From NCBI GenBank assembly GCA_035048815.1, contig JAUCBN010000006.1:23265001-23329000 (forward strand): 64,000 nucleotides of DNA. The letters are read 5' to 3'. The DNA is from Abelmoschus esculentus. Its lineage: Eukaryota; Streptophyta; Magnoliopsida; Malvales; Malvaceae. Of this stretch, positions 38,579 to 49,487 are shown in pieces (within the stretch, counting starts at the first letter, position 1; each line of letters opens with the position of its first letter). The translations under genes and the position numbers were made by a program. The notes under the pieces were generated by a model. The model was not told the DNA's origin. It did no database searches and saw only the letters and a program-made list of their open reading frames with translations.

Positions 38579-40571
38579 AAACTCAGGATCGGGTCAACAA
38601 CAGTCGGATACAGATCAAGTTCAGGTCATTACATTTCTGTGTCAAACCAAATTCTGACTCGAATAGGTTTCAATTAAGTTTTCAGGTCGGGTCAGCTTTT
38701 TACATAGATTGCTCTTTAAATTTACTATATACCTGGTGCCTGGTGCCTGTATAGACTGTTTCATCTTTCTGCAAGATGAAAGTAGAAGTGTTCTCGATCT
38801 TTCTCTATAGCAAATCTTTTGTTAATTTTATTAAATTAACAATAATATCTAAATTTTATTAAATACCATAAAAATTATATAATCACGTAACACTTTAAAA
38901 CTGTTAAATTCTTGTATAGAATTATATATTAATTTATATTTTAATATAATCTTATAATTTCATATTAACAACTCCTAAAAGCATAAAGTTATTAAAATAC
39001 GATATAGAATCTAAATTAAGAAAGTAATATGCATGAAAAATTTTAATGATGAGACCTTAAAAAGTTTTACTTTTTAATTCTTATAAATTTTAATAAATGT
39101 GTGGTACCGATACTGAACCCAATGTTGTTTGTCTTCATATCTCCCCCATTAAGATCCATCGCTATCAAGCTTTTTTATACAAATATTTTTTAATAGTTAA
39201 TTAAAAAATAATTCACAAATTTAATTATTTAAGAAATTAATTTATTCGATTCATGTCGCGCACATAACGAATTTAATTTTATATTAAATAACTTTTTTTC
39301 GTTCCTCTCATTTAATATTTTAAAAAAAATATTTTTCATAAAATAAAATTTTATAAATCATTTTATGTCGATTACAAATTCATCGTATATAAATCAAAAA
39401 AATATTTTTAAATAATAAATTTGGAGTTATTTTTGTGCTCAATTATTAAAATCAAAGTATTTATGTAAAAATGTCTCGCTCTCAATCATCTCATCATAAT
39501 TAAATTTTAATTGTTTACTCAATCAACTAATCTTGATGTTTTGATTAAAAAAACTAATTTTGACGTTGATTACTTTATCAAGTGGAAAGGCAATTGATAT
39601 ATATTAAATAGTCACTTAACTTTTACAACATTAACGTTTTAGTCACCCGAATATTAATTCATTAGCGAACAGTCATTCCATTTTTTTGGGTTTTATTAAA
39701 AAAAAACTCATAGACGATTATAGCTTATATAAATAAGTTCTTGTAATTGAGATACATTAATTAGTCCGATGATAAAAAATATTCAAATTACCTTTATCTT
39801 ACGTAAATTTAATCCTTGACATTTATTGTTGTACAGAAAAATAAGTTACTATATGTATATTCATAGAAGTTGTAAATTTATTTTTTATAGTTGACATTTT
39901 TTGTTTTAATAGCTGGCATGTAATATAAAAATTTCAATTATTTTTTTTTATAAAGTTTAATTTTAATTTTATTTAAACAAAAAAATAAGTAAATACTTTA
40001 AACACTTTCAACTATTTAAATTCAAAGGATCCTACGTGTATTTATTAAAGGGTATGAGCTTGTTTAAATACAAAAAAGTTATAAAATTTTGTTTATATAG
40101 ACTATAATTCTTAATAAATTTTTTAATAAATAAGTGTAAAAATTAAACTTGTCTAACGTCTTAAAAGTTTAGTGTTTAAATTAAATAAATATTTTTACTT
40201 AAACATTTATATCATAAAAAAGGAGTGACCAGTTTAGTAATTTACCCTAAAATAGTCAAATAATTTCCCAAAAGGAGAGCCAATACGGCGTCGCTTTAAA
40301 GTATAACACAACACAATGGCTACTGTACTATACTAAATAAGGAAGAGACAAGCCCAACATTGAAAAAAATTCAACTGGTGGTCAATAAAGCTTAAACTAA
40401 CACAGCAGCTGAGCTACTCCTTTCTTTTCTTTTCCTTCCTTTTTCTCTCACTTTCTTTGTCTCCAAACAGTCAAATGTCAGCTGCATATTTCCCTCGTTC
40501 ATTTCATTTCCTCTCATAACCGCCATCTCGGCTTTCTGTTGAAAATCAGAAGAAAAACCCAAAGCTCAGCT
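38579..40571. other. AT-rich intergenic region upstream of the BIR gene
   Basis: 3' untranslated region of the TORTIFOLIA1-like gene to about 38830, then about 1.4 kb of AT-rich sequence including degenerate phrases common in plant repeats. The BIR promoter and leader (CT-rich, about 40400-40571) come last. No coding region seen. Confidence 0.5.
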
Positions 40572-42398
40572 ATGAAGAACAGTTCCATTTTCACGACTAT
40601 ATTGCTTTTACTCTTCAATGTCTTCCTCTCTTTCGCCATCGAAGATGATATAGGTTGTCTAGAAGGGCTGAAAAGCGCCCTCAACGGCGCCGGCTCTCCG
40701 ATCTCCACGTGGAGCTTCAGCAACCGCTCCTCGACATCCGTTTGCCAGCTCACTGGCGTTTCCTGCTGGAATGAGAAGGAGAACCGAATCATTAGCCTCC
40801 ACCTGCCTTCGATGAAGCTGTCGGGTCAGTTGCCGGACTCTTTGCAGTACTGCCGGAGCCTCCAGATTCTGGATCTTTCTAACAACTCTCTCTCCGGTCC
40901 TATTCCTAACGATATATGCTCTTGGCTTCCGTACCTCGTTCGTCTTGATCTCTCCGGTAACCTTCTCTCTGGTTCCATCCCTCCTCAGATCGTCGACTGT
41001 AAGTTCCTGAACGACCTTGTTTTAGCCGATAACAAGTTGTCCGGTTCGATCCCTTACGAACTCGCTCGGTTGGACCGGCTTAAACGGTTTTCTGTCGCCG
41101 GTAACGACTTGTCTGGCTCGATCCCATCTGATCTGGCCAAATTCGGGGAAGACGATTTTGACGGTAACCATGGACTGTGTGGGAAACCATTGTCGGAATG
41201 TGGTGAACTGAACGGTAAAAACCTGGGGATTATCATAATAGCCGGTGTCACCGGCGCGACAGTTTCGTTAATCGTCGGTTTCGCTATTTGGTGGTGGTTC
41301 TTTCTCCGAACTGGCGCAGGCGAAAAAAGAAAGAAGAGTTACGGCGTTGAGGGCAAAGATGATAGTAGTTGGATTGAGCTGCTGAAATCTCATAAGTTTA
41401 TTCAGGTTTCCTTATTTCAGAAGCCAATAAACAAGATTAAACTGGCGGATTTAATGGTGGCGACGAACAATTTCGATGCGGATAATGCGATTATTTCGAC
41501 CCGGACCGGAGTTTCCTACAAGGCAGTGCTGCCTGACGGATCCGCGCTGGCGATTAAGAGGTTAGGTGCTTGTAAACTTACTGAGAAACAGTTCAGGTCG
41601 GAAATGAATAGGTTAGGACAACTTAGGCATCCGAATTTGGTTCCACTTTTAGGGTTTTGTGTTGTGGAAGAAGAGAGGTTTTTGGTTTATAAGCATATGC
41701 CTAATGGGACATTGTATTCTAAGTTGCATGGAGGGAGTCTTTTTGGTTTTGGGAATGGAAAGTTTGAGTTTTTGGATTGGTCAAATAGGCTTAGGATTGG
41801 TGTTGGTGTTGCTAGAGGCTTAGCTTGGCTTCACCACGGCTGCCAACCGCCGTATATTCATCAGTACTTTAGCTCCAATGTCGTGCTGCTGGATGACGAT
41901 TTCGATGCTCGAATAGCGGACTTTGGTTTGGCAAGATTGATGGGGTCTCGTGACTTGAACGACAGTTCGTTTATGAATGGAGATTTAGGAGAGTTTGGTT
42001 ATGTAGCTCCCGAGTATTCTAGCACCATGGTTGCTTCTTTGAAAGGGGATGTTTATAGTTTTGGGGTAGTGTTGTTGGAGTTGGTCACAGGCCAGAAACC
42101 AATCGGAGTTAGCAATGCAGAGGAAGGGTTTAAGGGGAATTTGGTGGATTGGGTCAATCAATTGTTCAGCACCGGTCGAAGCAAGGACGCTGTCGCTAAA
42201 GCATTGGTCGGAAAGGGCCATGACAATGAAATTATGCAGTTTCTGAGAATTGCCTGCGCTTGTGTGGTTCCTAGGCCAAAGGACAGACCTTCCATGTACC
42301 AGGTTTATGAATCTCTGAAGATAATTGGCGAGAAACATGGCGCCATGGAACACTACGACGAATTCCCATTGCTCTTCGGTAAACAACAAGAATCATGA
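40572..42398 (+). CDS. BIR-type LRR receptor-like pseudokinase (BIR2/3/4-like)
   Basis: BIR proteins bind the co-receptor BAK1/SERKs at the plasma membrane and hold back immune and brassinosteroid receptor complexes. One exon, 608 residues from the ATG at 40572, where the signal peptide (about 1-22) begins. Visible: paired-cysteine LRR cap, about five LRRs (about 70-190), membrane segment (about 218-244) and kinase-like domain (about 300-590). The kinase is degenerate: the glycine loop reads STRTGVSYKAVL, and the catalytic HRD reads HQY (430-432), so the catalytic aspartate is a tyrosine. The ATP-anchoring lysine (K329) and the DFG (450-452) remain. This matches the BIR2/BIR3 pseudokinase pattern rather than active BIR1. 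Converges on a CLE25-like gene 1.5 kb downstream, an arrangement also recalled for Arabidopsis BIR2-CLE25. Confidence 0.92.
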   Translation: MKNSSIFTTILLLLFNVFLSFAIEDDIGCLEGLKSALNGAGSPISTWSFSNRSSTSVCQLTGVSCWNEKENRIISLHLPSMKLSGQLPDSLQYCRSLQILDLSNNSLSGPIPNDICSWLPYLVRLDLSGNLLSGSIPPQIVDCKFLNDLVLADNKLSGSIPYELARLDRLKRFSVAGNDLSGSIPSDLAKFGEDDFDGNHGLCGKPLSECGELNGKNLGIIIIAGVTGATVSLIVGFAIWWWFFLRTGAGEKRKKSYGVEGKDDSSWIELLKSHKFIQVSLFQKPINKIKLADLMVATNNFDADNAIISTRTGVSYKAVLPDGSALAIKRLGACKLTEKQFRSEMNRLGQLRHPNLVPLLGFCVVEEERFLVYKHMPNGTLYSKLHGGSLFGFGNGKFEFLDWSNRLRIGVGVARGLAWLHHGCQPPYIHQYFSSNVVLLDDDFDARIADFGLARLMGSRDLNDSSFMNGDLGEFGYVAPEYSSTMVASLKGDVYSFGVVLLELVTGQKPIGVSNAEEGFKGNLVDWVNQLFSTGRSKDAVAKALVGKGHDNEIMQFLRIACACVVPRPKDRPSMYQVYESLKIIGEKHGAMEHYDEFPLLFGKQQES

Positions 42399-43915
42399 TA
42401 ATTAGGAGTCGCTCTGTTCGTCCTATACTGCCATGATTGTGAGAGTTCAATGCAGACACTGAACATATCTGCATTTGTGTATGGTATCTTCTTTTTCAAG
42501 TCATTTTCTGGAATTGGTACGGTTTCCACTTGATCATGATTCCTTTGTTTTACTGCTAATTTGTTAGATATTCCTGTAAAACACATGAAGCATCATCAGT
42601 AGCTTATTGAACCCTTGCAAATAGAGTGCATTTGTTAAACTAATGTATTTTAAATTCAGTCTTGATGACGTGTCATCCTTTAGTCACTAATATCAATTCT
42701 GATATTTTATTTAAATTTATATTAATCACATCTTAGACTCTTGTTGGCAATGCATGTGTTGTTTCTCCGTCCCTGTGTTTGCTCCTCTTCCTGTGTCTGA
42801 ATTTTTGTTCAGTGGCAGTGGTTTGTGTCCTCTGAATACCCAATCACGTGCTCCATACCCCACTCCCTATCTTTTCCTGCTAGACTGTCTCGGCTGGTTT
42901 GAAATTTCAATTCAAAGGGGAAAAATCTTGTAGGGTCTCATCTCATCTGCGTGAATGCAGTCATCAAACCAGTCTCGGTTGTTGGGTGGGGATGGACCGA
43001 AATTTTTATATTCATACAACCTTTTTTTGACTGTTGGAATTCTCTGTTTCACCGGGTTAAGAATCATCTTAAAATGAGTAATGCTAGAACAATAGATTGT
43101 AAAACCAAGGAAGTTAGTCGGGGTTATTTCGGTCGGAGAATGCCACTGCTGGGAGAAACCAGAGGCAGCAGTGACGTGAAAATGGAGAACTGGTGCTGTT
43201 CTAGTCTAAAAAGAAAAGGGTAAAATTGTTCTTATACCCTCTATTTTAAGTCACATTTAATCTGAAAAAATTAAATTATTTCAAAGACTTGATTTTATTT
43301 ATTTTTTTCTGAAAAAACACACACAAGTTTCAATGGATCCAAAGACCAAAACAGTTTCCTAAAGAATCCAGAACACCTTTAATTGGTGGGTTCACTTTAG
43401 TTTCCGAACTCATGCCACAGTCCGGTGACCACCTTTTCTACAATATAACTCAATTCTTACGCAACTGTAGCGATTAAAACTAATTAATCGGTTTAATAAA
43501 ATAAGACGTTAAATTCTTTAAATATTAAAATTATACGTAAAATAAAATAAAAATAAGACAAACCGGCCTAAGAATATGTGTCTCACTACCGAATTCCACG
43601 ACATATTGTTCAATAATCCTACATGTTACTTTTGTATTTTAAGGATTAATATTTAACGACTAATTAATTAACAAATTAATTCCTGTCTTTTAACATATAA
43701 AAGGGTAACTAGATAATTAATATCTTTCTCTGTTAGAGCTTTCCTCTCCCTCCTAAAACAACTACATGCATGCAGGCTTTAATTGGATAATCAAAATGTT
43801 TCAAATATTTATAGTTCCACCTCCAAAATATTACATGCAAGATATAAGCCAGACATGCTGGCTTTGTGGTGGTGATCATCGTCTTCTAGCACTTCCAGCG
43901 GCCGTACTTTGATGC
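42399..43915. other. Convergent spacer between BIR and CLE genes
   Basis: 3' untranslated region of the BIR gene (to about 42650), a stretch of moderate composition (about 42750-43220) without a credible gene, and AT-rich sequence before the CLE stop codon. No repeat was recognised. Confidence 0.5.
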
Positions 43916-45424
43916 CTAAGCATGTCTCGGCGGTCGTCTCGAGTTGCCGGTTCGCCTGTTTAAAAGGGAAACCAAGAGAACAGAAAAGAAAACATATTAG
44001 TTAATTGCAATTTGCTTTGCTTTGCTTTGTAACTGCAGGCTTTAAAAAAAGAAAAAGAGAATGTGTATTGCAGATTTGTGTAGCAAACTAATGAAAAGAA
44101 GAGAAAGAAATACGAAAAAAAGGTGACACAAAAAGGGGGTTAATTAATTAGTAATTAAATAAGGCTTTGAAACTGTAATATGCTAATGACAATGATAATT
44201 AGCTTTGGATAAGAAAGATTAAGAGATGGAATAAAGGGAAGAGACGGGCTTTATTACTATTTTTTATGTTGTAAGTGGGTAAGGTTGGAGATTAAAACAC
44301 AATGGTTCACTTTGTATAGTAGTGTAGGTTCTCAATGTAGCAGTTAAATGAGGGGAAAAAACTAACAATTGTATAGATAGGGACGGACACAAAATTTATA
44401 TTAAAGGACGAATATATAAAATTTTAAAGGGAAGAATTTATAAAATTTTAAAAGAGATAAAAATAATTTTTCAGTAAAAATTACTTAAAAATTTTCTAGA
44501 TCATATATGAATTTCAAATTTTTAAGAGAATAATTCTACCTATATATATATGAGGGGAGGCATAATCCTCTCATACAAAAGTTTTATAGTTTTATTGTCG
44601 GATGACTGAGATTAAATATCGTAAATGAGGAGGTTTGAAGGGATAAAAGATAAATAAATAGGGTAATTATTTTATAAACAAAAAATTATTTGCACAAACG
44701 TCTTAGTTTTAAGATTTAGAGATTCTATTTAGGGTTTAAGTGTAATAATTTTAAATTTATGGGTTGTTAGAATTTAAATCACTAATCATATTACTCTAAA
44801 ATCTAAACTCTAGTATTAAACCCTAAATTTTAAATTCTTACACTAAAACTTATAAACTTTGTATTAAATTAAAATCTCAAACTCTAAAATTAAGGTGATT
44901 ACGAAAAAGTTGAAGTTGTGTGTGGCTGTGAAATGAAAACCTAGCAAGCAAAATTACAACTTCCTACAAATTTCAAAAGAAAAAGAGAAAGAGTTCATTT
45001 AGATGGGGGAGTATCGTCGTGTACAGGAAGGTTATCCGACGATATTTTTATGATATTCGATATGAATTATTTAATTAATAAATCGAATACTATAATTATA
45101 AACAAATATAGTAGTAGCAGACCTGTTATGAATAGGATCTGGTCCATTAGGAACTCTTCTTTTGCTCGTGTAGTTGAGATCCATCGGTTGGTGCACCCAA
45201 CCCGACTTTCCTTTACTCAAGTCCTGCACTTGCTCTTCCCGCTGTAGCAGGCGCAGCAGCTTTCCCTTCCACGACCATGACTCATCCTCGCCATCGACAA
45301 TCCTTAACGTTGTCTTGCTTCCTTCACTTTGCAGGGTCCCGACTAAGATGAAACCCAACACTACAAGTGTTCCAAACAAGACTTTAAACGACAAAGAACA
45401 ACTGTTACATCTGTCCATGGACAT
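43916..45424 (-). CDS. CLE peptide precursor (CLE25/CLE26-like)
   Basis: CLE genes encode secreted 12-residue signalling peptides perceived by LRR receptor kinases. Two exons in reading order, 45123-45424 and 43916-43955, separated by a 1.2-kb intron, give 113 residues. The N-terminus has basic residues then a hydrophobic core (about 14-31), acting as signal peptide. The CLE motif RRVPNGPDPIHN occupies residues 89-100, nearly identical to the CLE25 peptide RKVPNGPDPIHN as I recall it. The intron splits the arginine codon right after the motif, and the second exon adds only RRTGNSRRPPRHA, matching the CLE25-type basic tail. Translation starts at 45424 or at the in-frame ATG at 45418. CLE25 is linked to phloem development and drought signalling in Arabidopsis; function here is inferred. 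Confidence 0.88.
43956..45122 (-). other. Long intron of the CLE gene
   Basis: This 1.17-kb intron separates the CLE motif from its 13-residue tail. It is AT-rich and contains imperfectly inverted CCCTAAA/TTTAGGG phrases (about 44700-44900). No open frame of note. Confidence 0.75.
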
Positions 45425-45784
45425 GGTTTTATTTGTCTAGAACATAGACTAGGGGAAAGGAAAATAAGAGGGTGAAGGGTGGGTTAAGATGAGAGATTTT
45501 GTTGTTTTTCTTTCACTGGATGGTTAGGTTTCTCTTATAGGGGTTGTTGGTTCTGTGTTACTTTCTGAAAGGGAGGGAGGAACAGCTGGTTTTGAAACGT
45601 TTGCTTTGAGCTTGGGGTAGTTTCCTGCCCTGCTTAAAGACTTAAAAGAACATCATGCCTTACGGACGAGACGAGACAAGTACAGTACTTTAGATGGTCG
45701 ATTGAGTTATGGAACTTGTACGGCGTATATAAGGCTCTAAAGGAGTAGGGTATCAGATACGAGCAAAAATCATCTCCCTGTTCT

Positions 45785-45995
45785 TTATGCATTGATTTTT
45801 TGTATTTTCTATTAATTTTTTTTTAAAAATTAAATTTTAAACATTAACCATAATTTTTTTATATCCTAAACTTTAAATCTTACACCCTAAAAAATATATC
45901 ATACCCCTAATTTTCTAAACCCTAACTACAACCCCTAACCTTAAACTCTAACCGAAGACAGAAATGGAAGCATGAGAAAAAGTAGAAGATTTAAG
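45785..45995 (+). repeat. Dispersed CCCTAA-rich repeat, copy 1
   Basis: Aligns by eye with 50110-50400 in the same orientation: AAATATATCATACCCCTAAT versus AAATACATCATATTCCTAAT, then ACTAACTACA-type phrases, then GAAAGCATGAGAAAG-type phrases. Non-coding; class unknown. Confidence 0.55.
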
Positions 45996-46349
45996 CCATA
46001 ACATATATTTTAATATAACCAAAATGTCAAAAAAATACCTTTAGTGTTTAACCGATAATTTTCATCGACGAAATTATTATTTCTATTCGTAATAAAATAT
46101 TTAAAATTAAAATATTTAAAAATATAAATTAAAATAAATATTTAATTAAATATTATGAGCAACTTTTAGTATCGTACCTCTACAGACTACAATATTACGT
46201 CTTTAGTGAAAAATTTTAAAATTCTGTATATTGATTATAAAGTTACTTTTATATAAATAATTATTTTTTTATTAAAATTTTTATTTTTAATCATCAGATT
46301 CATTAACCGATTCATTTAAGGCTTTGTTTTTTGTTGTGTTGGAAAACCT

Positions 46350-46430
46350 TGGTTTGGTTTCCTATACCGGAATTTAAACTCATACAAATTAAGGCAGGAT
46401 GAACATCCTCGACCACTAGACCAATCAGTA
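46350..46430 (-). mobile_element. tRNA-derived SINE-like remnant
   Basis: On the minus strand a box A-like TTGGTCTAGTGGTCG is followed about 35 bases later by a box B-like GAGTTTAAATTCCGG. The sequence does not fold into a tRNA, so a SINE remnant is the better reading. Confidence 0.4.
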
Positions 46431-47355
46431 GATTTCTTTTGGATGAATTTTCATCCAACCCCAAATGTACAAACTCGTAACTTGTGCAGGTCTCATAATG
46501 ATAATTAAAGAGACACTAGGATCTCTAAGCTTATCAGATATCTTACGGAAAATCAAGTGAATGATCTAATTCGATACGAATTAATTAAAATAAAATTTTA
46601 AAAATATCATGTGGAGAACGTTTTAAACTTGCAAATCTTCTCAAGACAATACAAAGCTGCGGGAAGCTTTTGGCATGAAAATCACGACCTTGACAGTTCC
46701 CAGATTTTAGCAACTCTTAACCAGCAGCCACCGATGTCGACATCTACTGTAAAATTTGCTACTCAAGCCAGCATCCATGGTCCACAAGCTTATGCTCTGA
46801 CCCTTTGAACCGCTCTTAGTTGGAGTCTCTAATTTAATTTAATCTCTTTGAATGCATATCTTGAAGGAATATAACAAATCTGTCTCCAAAATATATGTAT
46901 AATTATTGATGGACATGAATTCCAGAATGGGAATACCACAAGCTTCTTTTTTAAATAAGAAAGCAGCATTCAGTAGGCTTAGCTTGGGTAGAATATAGCA
47001 CAGTTGTGGCAGTCCATATTCTATCAGCTCAGCATCTGGCACATTTTTGTCTTGTTCATGCCATTTGAATCATGGTTTTGGAACATTAAAGTGTCGTGTT
47101 CGGAGAATCCTATGCTTCCCACTGTCGTGGCTTCTCATTCAAGGTAACTTCAGCTATGCACTCGTAGAGAATTTGGGACACTTTTTGGGGAGGAGGTATG
47201 GATACTCGAAGCATTTCAAGTGCAATAATTTATGGATTTTTGACATGTGGTGGCCGTGCCACAGTGGCGAGGGGATGCGCCGCCATTCTATGAGTGGAAT
47301 TTGTTTGGAAATGATATCAAATTCTCACATGTGAAACAAAAGGCTGGATTTTTGC

Positions 47356-47484
47356 TACGGGTATTCAAAATCGGTTCAATAGGTACTCAATAGTCTAATA
47401 AATCTAATATTTTTATTTTTTAAACTTACTTTATAAGCTTATTTGGACTTAAAATACCTATTAAACCGATTTTGAATACCCCTA
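47356..47484. mobile_element. Short hAT-like MITE
   Basis: Inverted termini of about 28 bp: the left end TACGGGTATTCAAAATCGGT is mirrored by ACCGATTTTGAATACCCCTA at the right. The flanks ATTTTTGC and ATTTCTAC could be a decayed 8-bp target duplication. No coding capacity. Confidence 0.55.
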
Positions 47485-47689
47485 ATTTCTACCCTCTGTT
47501 AGACTTAGAGTAATACTTTAGAAGACCATGTTATTTTACCTTTGGTTCCGAACATAACATGGATATCTTAGGCCAAATAGTCTTTTAATTGTATTTCTTT
47601 TCCAGTAAAGTGTATGTTTATTTCATAGTCTATATTCAAGATTCGTAGATGTTTTTTTTAATAATATTATCTTTGTTTAAACTCGAATT

Positions 47690-47830
47690 TTATTTTAAGT
47701 AATATATGTTTTAGAATATACTTTTAATCATTGTACATTAATACCTTAAGCATTATGTTGCAAATACTGATGCTCGAACTCATGACTTCAGAAATAACAA
47801 GCATTCCCTCTTAAATTATGAGATAAGATA
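47690..47830 (-). mobile_element. SINE-like copy, same family as 33357-33500
   Basis: On the minus strand a box B-like GTCATGAGTTCGAGC is followed by a body that resembles both 33398-33450 and the inverse of 50760-50890. The box A region is decayed. Confidence 0.4.
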
Positions 47831-48335
47831 ATTCGTGGATAATATTTTTTAATGTCAAGAGTCGAATCTAGTTAAATAATAATAACAAAGAAAATTTCAA
47901 TAGTGTCAAAATTAATTTATAAATGTTAAGAGTCAAAATTATATTTATGTATATATATATATATTTAATATATTACCGATATTCAACCTATTGATCTCGA
48001 TTTAATATTACAAAGATTAATTAAAAATATAAAAACAAAGAGAAAATACCCATACCCTAAAATCCAATCAAAACTCGTTAGTTTAAAAGCCCAAAACCCA
48101 TATAATTCCTAAAACACAAAAGGTACAAGAATAAACTGATTTTTTAGCTTTTCCTATTCCTTTTAAACCATTAAACTTTTTTTAATCATTTTAATTATTT
48201 TATTATTATTTTGATATAACGTAACATATTTTGTTATCATTAAATATAAAACTAGTGTAAAGTAAAAAAAAAAAAAATACGTACAGATAATTTTCACCCT
48301 TAACGTTTATAATTTTTATTATTTTAGTTTTTATT

Positions 48336-49085
48336 TTTAGATAAATTTAACTTTTGACTTATGTTTTTTTAACAAAATCTCATTTTTTAAACCGTTAAAA
48401 ATTTAATAATGATGACATGTCATATATATATGATAATATATTTTGAATGACTTAACATCTAGTATATCAAATACATACAAACGGAATATAGTTTTATTCT
48501 AATATAAAATATAAAAACAATTAAAATTTAATTAAAATATTAAAAATTATTTAAATCCAAAACAAAAGGTTACTAAATATTCTCAACCCTAACTAAACTA
48601 AAAGATTTTTATAAAACCCCTAAACCTTCAATTCAGATCAAACACTAAAATACCTAAATTCTAAACTAAAATAATAAAAATCCAATTGATTAGTATCAAA
48701 ATCTTTTATTTTTGATTCACCGGTAATAAACTCTACAAAGCCTTTCTTTTTCAAATTATATTCATATTTTTTTTAGATAAAATTTTGATTCTATCATAGT
48801 TAGGGTTAAAAATATTTAGTAGCCTTTTGTTTTAGATTTAATTAATTTTTAATGAATAAAAAATAATTTTTAATATTTCATTTGAATTTTTTATATTTTA
48901 TATTAGAATAAAATTATATTTCACGTATATGTATTTGATATATTAGATGTTAAGTCATTTAAAATTTATTATCACATATATATGATGTCATTATTATTAA
49001 ATTTTTAACAATTCAGTTATCATGATAGTTAAAAAAATAAGATATTTATCAAAAACACATAAATCAAGAGTTAAATTTACCTAAA
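48336..49085. repeat. Long inverted repeat upstream of the TNL gene
   Basis: The left arm (about 48336-48597) and right arm (about 48795-49085) are inverse complements at high identity over roughly 260 bp. For instance GACTTAACATCTAGTATATC on the left pairs with GATATATTAGATGTTAAGTC on the right. The loop is about 200 bp. It has no open frame and no obvious target duplication. It ends about 400 bp before the TNL start codon, so it lies in or beside that promoter. Confidence 0.75.
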
Positions 49086-49487
49086 TACATTTACGTTAAT
49101 TATATGACATTTTCCAAATGTTTACGTAAGAATCATAGAGCGCACATTAAATAAGTTATAGATAAATATTTTTATTTTTTTATTAAACTAATTCGTTGAA
49201 TTGAATAAAAAATATTTTTTTATTTTTTAATTAATTTAAACTGATTTTAATTATATATTAACCATGCACATTTTAAATTTTAAATTTTATATTTTAATAC
49301 TGTTTATATATAATTTTATAAATCAAATTTCCAGTGATGATGTAGTACGAAAAGTAAAACATACTACAGTAATGGCTGAAAGCAATGCTTCAAAAGCATC
49401 TTCTGGCTACCCATCCATCCTATTGACAGAGCCAATTACTGCAAATTGAGTCCGTGGGAAATCAAAAGCAAAGAAACCAAACCAAAA

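Larger units (their letters stand above)
45425..49487. other. 4-kb intergenic region rich in small repeats
   Basis: Promoter and leader of the CLE gene (about 45425-45750), then a dispersed repeat (45785-45995), a SINE-like copy (46350-46430), two unexplained less AT-rich islands (46611-46840 and 47040-47335), a short hAT-like MITE (about 47356-47484), a second SINE-like copy (about 47690-47830) and a long inverted repeat (48336-49085) ending 400 bp before the TNL start. No credible gene. Confidence 0.55.

Noticed and set aside
42951..43223. 90-codon open frame between BIR and CLE
   Set aside because: No recognisable domain, no family resemblance and no upstream promoter-like context.
44700..44900. 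Telomere-like TTTAGGG/CCCTAAA phrases in the CLE intron
   Set aside because: Copies are isolated and degenerate, not a tandem telomeric array.
49264..49449. Small open frame ahead of the TNL start
   Set aside because: AT-driven low-complexity frame without homology; the TIR domain starts with the later ATG at 49488.
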